A DNA stretch of 15,632 bases from Janthinobacterium lividum (GTDB lineage Bacteria; Pseudomonadota; Gammaproteobacteria; Steroidobacterales; Steroidobacteraceae), in contig CALPVO020000012.1 of NCBI GenBank assembly GCA_943327025.2, positions 1-15,632 of the forward strand. Direction: 5' to 3'. The translations under genes were made by a program, and so were the position numbers. How positions within the stretch are numbered: the stretch's first letter is position 1; each line of letters starts with the position of its first letter. Shown in pieces: positions 6,685 to 12,932 of the stretch. A model generated the notes under the pieces. It searched no databases. It saw only the letters and a list, made by a program, of their open reading frames with translations, and was not told the DNA's origin.

Positions 6685-6711
6685 GGCCACCCTCACCGGT
6701 GGCCTTTTTTT
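6685..6711 (+). terminator. Strong intrinsic terminator, plus strand
   Basis: GGCCACC (6685-6691) pairs with GGTGGCC (6698-6704), followed by seven T (6705-6711). It faces the convergent DUF2721 gene ending at 6743. The upstream GGTGG (6665-6669) could pair instead with CCACC (6687-6691), so a competing antiterminator-like fold exists. Confidence 0.85.
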
Positions 6712-6742
6712 GTGCCCGCGCTCTCCGTGGCTACGCTGTGGT

Positions 6743-7198
6743 CTAGTGTTTGCCGATGCGCAGTTGCTGGGTAGCAACGCGGACCTCGATCAAAAAGTTC
6801 ACCAGCCCGAACAGCAGCGCCAGCATGGCGCCGATGAACAGTAAGGACACTGGAGCCGCCAAGGGAAAGCGTAAGAACTCGCTGAGGAAGATCAGCGCAA
6901 CCACAAGCGCTACGGCAATGGCACTGAGCACGCTGGAAGTGACCGCGTGGTTGATGTAGCGCGCGCGGCGCGCTAGCAAGCGCAGTTCACGGTCGATGCT
7001 GTTGTGTTCCGTCTCAGTGCTGGCGTGCTCCTGCCTTTGCTCCAGCGCACGCGCACGGTCGATGACCCGGGCCAGGCGTTGCGTGAGCACGCCCAGAAAG
7101 ACGCCGATACCCGACAACAGGAACACGGGCGCCACGGACAGTTCGATGGCGTGCGCAATGTTGGCCACGGGGGAGAGCGCGATTTCGATGGGCGTCAT
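6743..7198 (-). CDS. DUF2721 family inner-membrane protein
   Basis: A 151-residue protein of the DUF2721 type; function unknown. Three hydrophobic segments are visible: about 22-39 (VAPVFLLSGIGVFLGVL), 86-107 and 113-137. Between the first and second is a charged cytoplasmic-type stretch rich in Arg and Glu (41-82), probably helical. The short C-terminus ends in QQLRIGKH. I chose the ATG at 7198 because the family-like sequence MTPIEIALSPVANIAHAIEL begins there. The frame stays open upstream to 7621, but that sequence is Pro/Arg-rich, unlike membrane protein, and crosses a strong terminator hairpin, so it is very unlikely to be translated. It converges on the nrdJ operon and is divergent from mltD. 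Confidence 0.8.
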   Translation of the reverse strand: MTPIEIALSPVANIAHAIELSVAPVFLLSGIGVFLGVLTQRLARVIDRARALEQRQEHASTETEHNSIDRELRLLARRARYINHAVTSSVLSAIAVALVVALIFLSEFLRFPLAAPVSLLFIGAMLALLFGLVNFLIEVRVATQQLRIGKH

Positions 7199-7306
7199 GC
7201 TGGGGGCTTTTCCCGTTGGAGAGCCTTGGGCCGGCGTACGCGACCGGGTCGGTCGCAGGGGTATTGTCGCACTCCGCGGTTGCCAGGGAAGTGGCGAGGC
7301 GCGCCC

Positions 7307-7341
7307 AAAATAAAAGGCCGGCTCCGCGAGCGGAGCCGGCC
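7307..7341 (-). terminator. Strong intrinsic terminator, minus strand
   Basis: A perfect 11-bp stem (7316-7326 with 7331-7341) closed by a CGAG/CTCG tetraloop is followed on the minus strand by TTTTATTTT (7315 to 7307). It lies 109 bp upstream of the DUF2721 start with no protein gene behind it on that strand, so it must end either a small RNA or a leader transcript of that gene. Confidence 0.85.
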
Positions 7342-7440
7342 AGTGGATACCCGTCCGCGCCCCCGCGGTGGTACCCCTGCCCTTAAGGGCTTTTCCCCTG
7401 GTCTTCACTTCCCCAAAGCCCTGTTCGGGCTTGGATGAAG
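7307..7440 (-). ncRNA. Candidate small RNA or attenuated leader upstream of DUF2721 gene
   Basis: Reading the minus strand toward the terminator at 7307-7341 there is a perfect hairpin AAGCCC-GAACA-GGGCTT (about 7431 to 7415), a GCCCTTAAGGGC palindrome (7390 to 7379), and G-rich segments between. A weak promoter could precede it: TTGTAA, 16 bp, TGCAAT ending near 7446. No convincing open frame occupies this 134-nt stretch. I do not recognise it as 6S, SRP or tmRNA. Together with the -10 element at 7604, this is all I can support in the 455-bp gap between the DUF2721 and mltD genes. Confidence 0.35.
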
Positions 7441-7603
7441 GAAATATTGCAACCCCCGTGCCATCCATTACAAAACAGACACTTGCGAGCTTTCTCGGGA
7501 GCGTTTGGTGGTGGCCGTGTAAGGATGCTCGACACATTCGAGGGGTATTTGTGGCCGCCCAAAGGGGGCAGTATCGAAACGCCCCGGCCACGCGGTCCAA
7601 GGG

Positions 7604-7612
7604 TGGTATAAA
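7604..7612 (+). promoter_or_regulatory. Extended -10 promoter of mltD
   Basis: TGGTATAAA fits the extended -10 pattern TGnTATAAT with one mismatch; no -35 is recognisable. Seven bases separate the hexamer from an ATG at 7620 that opens a 9-codon frame, so the transcript probably begins at or beside that ATG. Confidence 0.5.
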
Positions 7613-7619
7613 CCGGGCC

Positions 7620-7649
7620 ATGGGCTTGGCTTACCGCTCAGCGGATTAA
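7620..7649 (+). CDS. Possible leaderless 9-codon leader peptide before mltD
   Basis: ATG at 7620 opens MGLAYRSAD and stops at TAA 7647-7649, four bases before the ATG of the mltD gene. It starts exactly 7 nt after the TATAAA, so it could be read from the 5' end of the mRNA without a Shine-Dalgarno. The mltD ATG at 7654 has no ribosome site of its own, which would fit reinitiation. The peptide has no run of one amino acid as in classical attenuators. It may be chance. Confidence 0.25.
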   Translation: MGLAYRSAD

Positions 7650-7653
7650 CGAC

Positions 7654-9963
7654 ATGGATGAAGGACGGAACGTGCCGGTGAAGGAGCGTGGTGTTGCAGC
7701 GGTGGGGTATTGGTGGCCCAGCAGGTGTCGGTGGATTCCCGCGGCGCTGGGTGCGTTTCTCTTACTGTGCGGCCCGCCGGAGGCGGCGGCGCAGTCTGTG
7801 GAGCGCACCCTGGACGCGGCCCCGCGCTGGGCAGCCTCCCCCGGCTTCGAGCGCCCCGCTGGGCTAGCGGACGAGATCGGTTTCTGGGTGCGCATCTATT
7901 CGCAGGTCACCACCCGGGGTGGCTTGGTCCATGACGACCGACACCTCGCCGTGGTTTACGAGCAGTTGGACTTTCCGGAACGCTCGTCCAACGCGGAGCG
8001 GCGACGACTGGTAGACCGCGCTAGGGAACGCCACGCCTCGGCGTTGCGTTCGCTGGCGGGAAGATTGCGCGCACTGCCGGTGGGCGCGGTGCCCGACCCG
8101 GGGAGTGTGCCGCCAGACGAACGGCTAGTACTGGAGGCTTGGCCAATGGGCACGGTCGCCGGCACTTTCGAAAACGCCGCGGACCGCATTCGTTTCCAGT
8201 TGGGCCAACGCGACCGCTTCTTGGATGGCTATGCCCGTGCCGGTGCTTTCGAGCCGCACCTCCGTGAAGTGATGGAGCGCTTGGATTTGCCTGGCGAACT
8301 AGCGGCGCTTCCGCACGTGGAAAGTTCCTTCAACGCGCGCGCTTACAGCAAGGTGGGCGCCGCTGGAATTTGGCAATTCATGCCTGGTACGGGTCGGCGC
8401 TGGCTACGGATTGACGAGGTTGTCGACGAACGACGCGATCCTTACAAATCCACGGTGGCTGCTGCCCGCTTCCTGCAGCAAAACCGGCGTGTGCTCGATA
8501 ACTGGCCGTTGGCACTGACCGCCTACAACCACGGCGCCGGTGGTCTGCGGCGCGCCACGCGTGAGATGGGCACCAGCGATATCAGTACTTTGGTCAAAAC
8601 CTATCAGGGCCCCGCTTTCGGCTTCGCCTCGCGCAATTTTTTTGTATCGTTCATGGCCGCTCTCGAGGTGGACCGCAACGCCGCTTGGTATTTCGGCGAG
8701 GTGCAACGGGACCGCCCGGACGATAGTCGGGTGGTGGTGTTGCCTGAGTATGTGCCTGCGTCCGCTTTGGTGCGGGTGTTTAGGGTGGATAAAGCGCGCT
8801 TGCGTGAACTGAACCTGCCATTGCTGGCGCCCGTGTGGGAGGGGCAGCGTTATGTGCCGCGGGGCTACGCGTTGCGCGTACCTGCGGACGCGAGGCCTAC
8901 CGTCGAGGCGCTGCGTGACCTGCGGCCGACGGAGCGGTTCTCAGGCCAAATGCGCACGCAGACCTACAAGGTGCGTCGTGGCGATACGCTTGGCTCCATC
9001 GCCAGTCGCTTCGGGACCACCAAGCGTTGGCTGCTGGCCAACAACGGTTTGCGTAATTCCCGGCAGGTGAAGCGGGGCGTGGTCTTGCGCCTGCCAGGCC
9101 TCGCTGCCGGCCCGCGCGCCAAGGGTCCGCATATGGTCTACGTGCCACCTGCCGGCAATGTCTTCCTTGCGGGCCTGCCTGACAAGACGCAGTCCGTTGC
9201 TGCGGTGGTTGTCGCTGCCGCCGAAGCGGAAGAGTCTGCGGCGGAGGCGGGCGAGGCGGTGGCTGGCAACGCCGATGAATTAGTGGAGCCCGTGGCCGTC
9301 GTGGAAGCGACGGGTAGCGAGTCGATGGCAGCAGGCACCGCGTCCATCGAAGTGGCCCCGGCGACGACGGGCGACTCGGCAGCGACGAATGCGGTCGCCA
9401 ATCTGCCGGCTGAAGCGGAGATGCCGACCGAGTCAGCCGCTGCAACCGCTGAACCGCTGACCGAAGCGGCGGCTGAAGAAGCAGGGCCCGGCTTGGTACC
9501 TGGCGTCCAGTCAGCGGCCAGCGCGGATCCGGCGGATTATTCGGTGGCGAACGACCAAACCATCGCGGTGTTGGGTGCCGAGAGTCTCGGTCAACTGGCG
9601 CATTGGCTAGGGGTGGACACGGCTCGTTTGCGGCAACTGAACCACTTGAAGCCAAAAGCGCCGTTGGTGATGGGGCGCCGCCTCAAGGTGGAACTCCGTG
9701 GTGTGACCGCCGGCGACTTCGAGCGGCAACGTACCACTTGGCACCGCGCTTTGCAGGCCGCCTACTTCACCCAATACCGCATTGTGGGTACTGACCGCCA
9801 CCAGATGCGGGTGGGCGAGAGTCTTTGGTCGTTGACACTCCAGCACGGCGTGCCGGTCTGGTTGCTGCAGCAGTACAACCCAGATTTGGACTTCGGCACA
9901 GTCAAGGTGGGCATGGAAGTGATCCTGCCCCGTGTGCTTGCCAGCGACCGTGGAGCGAACTGA
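7654..9963 (+). CDS. mltD: Membrane-bound lytic murein transglycosylase D-like, LysM repeats
   Basis: Cleaves the glycan strands of peptidoglycan to 1,6-anhydromuropeptides in the periplasm. The 769-residue chain has a signal segment (about 27-46, ending AAAQS), an MltD-type N-terminal region, then the GH23 transglycosylase domain at about 205-340: catalytic Glu223 in HVESSFN, GAAGIWQFMPGTGR at 235-248 and LTAYNHGAGG at 288-297. LysM 1 is at about 436-481 (YKVRRGDTLGSIASRFGTT). A long Ala/Glu/Thr-rich linker (about 513-630) follows, then a degenerate LysM (634-681) and a C-terminal LysM (709-760). E. coli MltD (452 residues) lacks so long a linker. C39 lies in LLLCG, not a proper lipobox because the preceding residue is Leu, so membrane anchoring is uncertain. 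An in-frame GTG at 7672 has a better ribosome site (AAGGA, 6 bp away) and may be the true start. Confidence 0.9.
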   Translation: MDEGRNVPVKERGVAAVGYWWPSRCRWIPAALGAFLLLCGPPEAAAQSVERTLDAAPRWAASPGFERPAGLADEIGFWVRIYSQVTTRGGLVHDDRHLAVVYEQLDFPERSSNAERRRLVDRARERHASALRSLAGRLRALPVGAVPDPGSVPPDERLVLEAWPMGTVAGTFENAADRIRFQLGQRDRFLDGYARAGAFEPHLREVMERLDLPGELAALPHVESSFNARAYSKVGAAGIWQFMPGTGRRWLRIDEVVDERRDPYKSTVAAARFLQQNRRVLDNWPLALTAYNHGAGGLRRATREMGTSDISTLVKTYQGPAFGFASRNFFVSFMAALEVDRNAAWYFGEVQRDRPDDSRVVVLPEYVPASALVRVFRVDKARLRELNLPLLAPVWEGQRYVPRGYALRVPADARPTVEALRDLRPTERFSGQMRTQTYKVRRGDTLGSIASRFGTTKRWLLANNGLRNSRQVKRGVVLRLPGLAAGPRAKGPHMVYVPPAGNVFLAGLPDKTQSVAAVVVAAAEAEESAAEAGEAVAGNADELVEPVAVVEATGSESMAAGTASIEVAPATTGDSAATNAVANLPAEAEMPTESAAATAEPLTEAAAEEAGPGLVPGVQSAASADPADYSVANDQTIAVLGAESLGQLAHWLGVDTARLRQLNHLKPKAPLVMGRRLKVELRGVTAGDFERQRTTWHRALQAAYFTQYRIVGTDRHQMRVGESLWSLTLQHGVPVWLLQQYNPDLDFGTVKVGMEVILPRVLASDRGAN

Positions 9964-10361
9964 TGAAATCGGCATCTTCTGGGGTTTTCCGCGCGGTATT
10001 GGTCGCGTTGGTTGGCCCACTCGTCGTTGGCTTGGGAGCCTGCGCCGCCACACCCGGCTATGAAGGACCATCCCGCGGCGCCGCGGAAGTGGCGGTGGTC
10101 TCCGCTAGCCTGCCGATTACGGCCGGGTCTCCGGTCACTGTGCAACTGCGCAAGGCCGACGCCGCCGTCATTCCTTTCGGGGTTTGGCGAGTCGAGTTGC
10201 TCCCGGGAAAGCACGAACTGTTGGTGGACTGCATCACTCGCAATCCGTCACGCACCAGTCGCCACAACCTCGTGGTCGAGGTGGAGGCCGGTGGGCGCTA
10301 TCGGCTGGTGCCTGTGGTTGGCACGCCCCAAGAGGGTTGTACTTTGGTCACGGTCCAGTGA
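9963..10361 (+). CDS. Small outer-membrane lipoprotein, function unknown
   Basis: A 132-residue protein starting at an ATG that overlaps the mltD stop (TGATG), so probably coupled to it. A hydrophobic signal sequence ends in the lipobox LGAC with Cys27 as the lipidated residue; Ala at +2 predicts outer-membrane sorting. The mature part alternates hydrophobic strands: VWRVELLPGKHELLVDC (74-90) and a strand pair around 102-118 (LVVEVEAGGRYRLVPVV). This is a small beta-rich fold of the kind found in several short lipoproteins. Two further cysteines (Cys90, Cys126) could form a disulfide. I do not recognise a named family. The location between a transglycosylase and an L,D-transpeptidase suggests a cell-wall role, by context only. 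Confidence 0.75.
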   Translation: MKSASSGVFRAVLVALVGPLVVGLGACAATPGYEGPSRGAAEVAVVSASLPITAGSPVTVQLRKADAAVIPFGVWRVELLPGKHELLVDCITRNPSRTSRHNLVVEVEAGGRYRLVPVVGTPQEGCTLVTVQ

Positions 10362-10382
10362 CCCGCCGCACGGAGCTATCCG

Positions 10383-10395
10383 TATAATCGCGGTC
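10383..10395 (+). promoter_or_regulatory. -10 element immediately ahead of the L,D-transpeptidase gene
   Basis: A perfect TATAAT (10383-10388) is followed by 7 bases and the ATG at 10396, with no clear -35. The geometry is identical to that at 1661-1673 and implies either a leaderless transcript from 10396 or a short leader if a later ATG is used. Confidence 0.45.
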
Positions 10396-11013
10396 ATGCT
10401 TGCTAGGTGTGTTCGGCTTCGGCTTGGGATGGCTTCACGGGTTCGCATGGCCCGCTCGACAGCCGTGGCCGTCGCAGTTGCACTGTATTTCGCCAGCGGA
10501 GCCGCGCCGGCGTTGGCTTCAGCGCCGGAGCCCTCCAGCACGAGCCTGCCGACGGAAAGTGGTGTCCTGCCGGTGCCGCAACCGCTGGTCGCTGCGGACT
10601 ACGTACTGGTACGCAAGAACGAACGCCGGCTCTACCTGCTGCGTGAAGGGCGTGTCTTGCGTAGCTACCCGGTCCGGCTTGGGCTGAACCCCGAGGGACA
10701 CAAGACCGAGGAAGGCGATTTCCGTACGCCGGAAGGCGTCTATACGTTGGCGGCGCGCAACGCGCGCAGCGAGTTTTTCCTCTCCCTCAAGGTTTCCTAC
10801 CCGTCTTCAGAAGATCGCGAGGCTGCGCGCCGCCGCGGTGTGCCGCCGGGGGGCAACATCATGATTCATGGCACCCCGAATGTGCCGCGCAAGGCGCTTA
10901 GTTACTACCGCGATATCGATTGGACCAACGGCTGTATAGCCGTAAGCAACGACGACATGCTGGAAATCTGGCTGTTGACCCGCAACAGCATCCCAGTGGA
11001 AATTCGTCCTTGA
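10396..11013 (+). CDS. L,D-transpeptidase (YkuD domain), periplasmic
   Basis: Forms or edits peptide crosslinks in peptidoglycan, or attaches proteins to it, using a cysteine nucleophile. The 205-residue chain has an N-terminal signal sequence (hydrophobic stretch about 22-42, ending ALASA) and a YkuD domain from about 68: ADYVLVRKNERRLYLLREG, GDFRTPEGVYTL, then IMIHGTP with His158 and the catalytic motif DWTNGCIAVSN with Cys180. The usual SHGC is TNGC here; T-x-G-C variants with Asp or Asn are common in the subgroup with the DWT prefix. The ATG at 10396 follows a -10 box by 7 nt. In-frame ATGs at 10429 and 10447 would give shorter signal peptides and cannot be excluded; none has a good ribosome site. 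Lies 34 bp after the lipoprotein and overlaps ppnN. Confidence 0.9.
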   Translation: MLARCVRLRLGMASRVRMARSTAVAVAVALYFASGAAPALASAPEPSSTSLPTESGVLPVPQPLVAADYVLVRKNERRLYLLREGRVLRSYPVRLGLNPEGHKTEEGDFRTPEGVYTLAARNARSEFFLSLKVSYPSSEDREAARRRGVPPGGNIMIHGTPNVPRKALSYYRDIDWTNGCIAVSNDDMLEIWLLTRNSIPVEIRP

Positions 11014-12419
11014 CCATCGACACCACCCTGCATTTTCCGCGCGCCCCAGAGGGTGGTGATTTCGTCGATGCCCGCGTGGCGCCTAGTGGTGTGCTGGAAC
11101 ACCTCTCCCAACAGGAAGTGTTAAAGCTTCTGGATGCAGGGCAGGGAGGCCTCTACCCCTTGTTTCGGCGGTGCGCCCTCGCGGTGTTGAACTGTGGCAG
11201 CGATAGCGATGACCCGCGCGAACTGTTCGAGCGTTATGCGTCGTTCGAACTGCGACTGATGCGCCAGCCTTGGGGCGTGAAGCTGGACCTTACCCATGCC
11301 CCAGCCACGGCTTTCGTGGATGGCCGAATGATTCGGGGCGTGCAGGAGCACTTGTTCGCAGTACTGCGCGATATCGTCTACACCAGCAACGAAATCATGG
11401 CGTCTGGGCGGTTCGATTTGACCGAACCCGACCACATTACCAATGCGGTGTTCTGTATTTTGCGTAACGCCGGGGTACTGGAGCATCGCGGTCGGCCGGA
11501 CCTTGTCGTTTGCTGGGGCGGCCACAGCATCAGTCGCGAGGAATACGACTACTCCAAGCGGGTGGGCTACGAACTGGGGCTGCGCGGCCTTTCGGTGTGT
11601 ACGGGCTGCGGGCCTGGCGCGATGAAGGGGCCGATGAAGGGAGCTACCGTGGCCCATGCCAAGCAGCGCTTACAGCATGGTCGCTTCATCGGCCTGACAG
11701 AGCCGGGCATCGTGGCGGCGGAGCCCCCCAACCCTATCGTGAATGCCCTCGTCATCCTGCCGGACATCGAGAAACGGCTCGAGGCGTTCGTGCGGCTGGG
11801 CCATGGCATTGTGGTTTTCCCCGGTGGTGTGGGGACGGCGGAGGAAATCCTTTATCTGCTCGGCGTCCTGCTGGACCCGGCCAATGCTGAACAGCCCATG
11901 CCGGTCATCTTCACGGGCCCGGCGGCTGCAGCGGACTACTTCGCGCAGTTGCACGAGTTCATCGGCCTGACGCTGGGGCCGGCGGCACAGCAACGCTATC
12001 GCATCATCATCGACGACGAAGCCGAAGTGGCGCGCGTGATGAATGCCGGTCTTGACCATGTCCGCGCTCACCGCCGGCAGCACAGCGACTCGTACCAGTT
12101 CAACTGGTTGCTGCAGATACCGTCGGCTTTCCAGCGGCCTTTTGCGGCGGACCACGCTGGTGTCGCCGGGTTGAGGCTGGATTTCGATCAGCCCTTGCAC
12201 GAGCGCGCTGCCAATTTGCGCCGCATGTTCTCGGCGATCGTCTCCGGAAATGTACGCGAACAGGGCTTGCGAGCCATCGCCGAACACGGTCCCTTCGAGG
12301 TCCGTAGCGACCCGGTGTTGATGCAGTCGCTCGATGCCTTGCTCGCTGCATTCGTGGCCCAGCGGCGCATGAAACTCTCTGGCGACTACCAGCCCTGTTA
12401 TCGGCTGGCACGCGGCTAG
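11010..12419 (+). CDS. ppnN: Nucleotide 5'-monophosphate nucleosidase PpnN (YgdH, LOG family)
   Basis: Hydrolyses nucleoside monophosphates to free base and ribose 5-phosphate; the E. coli enzyme is bound and activated by (p)ppGpp. Homology to E. coli PpnN (454 residues) is strong along all 469 residues. An N-terminal domain (about 28-145) includes FVDGRMIRGVQEHLFAVLRD. The central LOG domain has VVCWGGHSIS (167-175), CTGCGPGAMKGPMKGA (197-212) and the phosphate-binding FPGGVGTAEE (270-279). A C-terminal domain (about 325-465) includes SYQFNW and VAQRRMKL. I place the start at the TTG at 11010: it overlaps the transpeptidase stop by 4 bases (TTGA), and a GGA lies about 10 bases upstream. The frame is open further upstream inside the transpeptidase gene, but that sequence has no homology. 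A later start within residues 20-30 is possible. Confidence 0.93.
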   Translation: MTIDTTLHFPRAPEGGDFVDARVAPSGVLEHLSQQEVLKLLDAGQGGLYPLFRRCALAVLNCGSDSDDPRELFERYASFELRLMRQPWGVKLDLTHAPATAFVDGRMIRGVQEHLFAVLRDIVYTSNEIMASGRFDLTEPDHITNAVFCILRNAGVLEHRGRPDLVVCWGGHSISREEYDYSKRVGYELGLRGLSVCTGCGPGAMKGPMKGATVAHAKQRLQHGRFIGLTEPGIVAAEPPNPIVNALVILPDIEKRLEAFVRLGHGIVVFPGGVGTAEEILYLLGVLLDPANAEQPMPVIFTGPAAAADYFAQLHEFIGLTLGPAAQQRYRIIIDDEAEVARVMNAGLDHVRAHRRQHSDSYQFNWLLQIPSAFQRPFAADHAGVAGLRLDFDQPLHERAANLRRMFSAIVSGNVREQGLRAIAEHGPFEVRSDPVLMQSLDALLAAFVAQRRMKLSGDYQPCYRLARG

Positions 12420-12436
12420 GCATTCCCGGCCCCATG

Positions 12437-12512
12437 CCTGTTTGGCGTTGTGACGCAGTTCCTGTCGGCGCCCCTTGCGCGGCGCTACCTTCTGTCCTTA
12501 GTGCCGAACAGG
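12437..12512 (+). repeat. Inverted repeat covering the ribosome site of the 97-residue gene
   Basis: CCTGTTTGGC (12437-12446) pairs with GCCGAACAGG (12503-12512), ten pairs including one G-U. The 3' arm overlaps the AGGGG ribosome site (12510-12514) of the gene starting at 12521. A GC-rich inner hairpin occupies about 12466-12485. No T-tract follows, so it is not an intrinsic terminator for ppnN. Confidence 0.5.
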
Positions 12513-12520
12513 GGCTTCCC

Positions 12521-12814
12521 ATGGCTGACAGTAAACCCGACCGCTCTCCCTTTCCCGGGGCCGCTCCCGCGGCCACGGAAGGCAATGTCGACCGCTTTGG
12601 CAGTTGGTCGGGGCAGTCCCCTGTGGCGGTGGAACTCCGCCGTTCGCAGTCGGTGAAGTCCGAAGAGCCGGTGGCCTCTCGCCACGGCACGCTTACCCGT
12701 TCCTTGAATAACTATGTGAACTTCCGGGTCTGGACGGAACGCGCTCGAGCCCAATGGGATGCGCCGGCACCCGAGGGCGTAGCCCCTCTGCCGGGGGCCG
12801 CGCGTCGTCGCTGA
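12521..12814 (+). CDS. Uncharacterised 97-residue protein
   Basis: I do not recognise a family. The start ATG at 12521 has a well-placed AGGGG (12510-12514). An in-frame ATG at 12434 would give 126 residues but lacks a ribosome site. The N-terminal 60 residues are Pro/Ser/Ala/Glu-rich and low in hydrophobics, likely disordered. A more ordered-looking segment, LTRSLNNYVNFRVWTERARAQWD, lies near residues 61-83 and could be an amphipathic helix. The C-terminus is Pro/Ala-rich and ends RRR. No signal peptide, membrane segment or cysteine is visible. It sits between ppnN and the htpG promoter, whose -35 begins 4 bp after its stop. Its coding status rests on the ribosome site and the intact frame. 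Confidence 0.55.
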   Translation: MADSKPDRSPFPGAAPAATEGNVDRFGSWSGQSPVAVELRRSQSVKSEEPVASRHGTLTRSLNNYVNFRVWTERARAQWDAPAPEGVAPLPGAARRR

Positions 12815-12817
12815 CCC

Positions 12818-12844
12818 CTTGAATCCCCGCACGGTCGGCCCCAC
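12818..12844 (+). promoter_or_regulatory. Sigma-32-like heat-shock promoter of htpG
   Basis: CCCCTTGAA (12815-12823) resembles the -35 region of the E. coli dnaK and groE heat-shock promoters. After 15 bp, CCCCAC (12839-12844) matches five of six bases of the -10 CCCCAT. Spacing is one base longer than in dnaK. The predicted start is near 12851, about 80 nt before htpG. htpG is a classical RpoH target, so motif and gene agree. Confidence 0.65.
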
Positions 12845-12846
12845 TC

Positions 12847-12932
12847 GTGGGGCACGGGGCAGTGTCCCGTCGGCCTGCTGCCTGCCCTAGGGTTTTTTGG
12901 CGCCGGGCTTGCCAGAACTTCGGGGAGCTTTC
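12847..12932 (+). promoter_or_regulatory. Structured htpG leader with T-run
   Basis: The predicted leader can form ACGGG-GCAGTGT-CCCGT (12854-12870) or, alternatively, pair GGGCAG (12857-12862) with CTGCCC (12882-12887). Next comes the palindrome CCCTAGGG (12885-12892) running into six T (12893-12898). The hairpin plus T-run resembles a weak terminator inside the leader. A GGGGAG ribosome site (12922-12927) precedes the ATG at 12933. Confidence 0.3.

Noticed and set aside
6655-6711. T-box leader: AAGGTGGTACG followed by a terminator resembles a T-box antiterminator
   Set aside because: The second helix needed around TGGTAC is not formed, no specifier stem is seen, and no gene on that strand lies downstream.
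7315-7445. 6S RNA or SRP RNA on the minus strand
   Set aside because: No long closing stem with a central bubble and no conserved SRP loop; the 3' end is an ordinary terminator hairpin.
7199-7621. N-terminal extension of the DUF2721 protein up to 7621
   Set aside because: It crosses a strong minus-strand terminator and encodes Pro/Arg-rich sequence without family similarity; the family start fits 7198.
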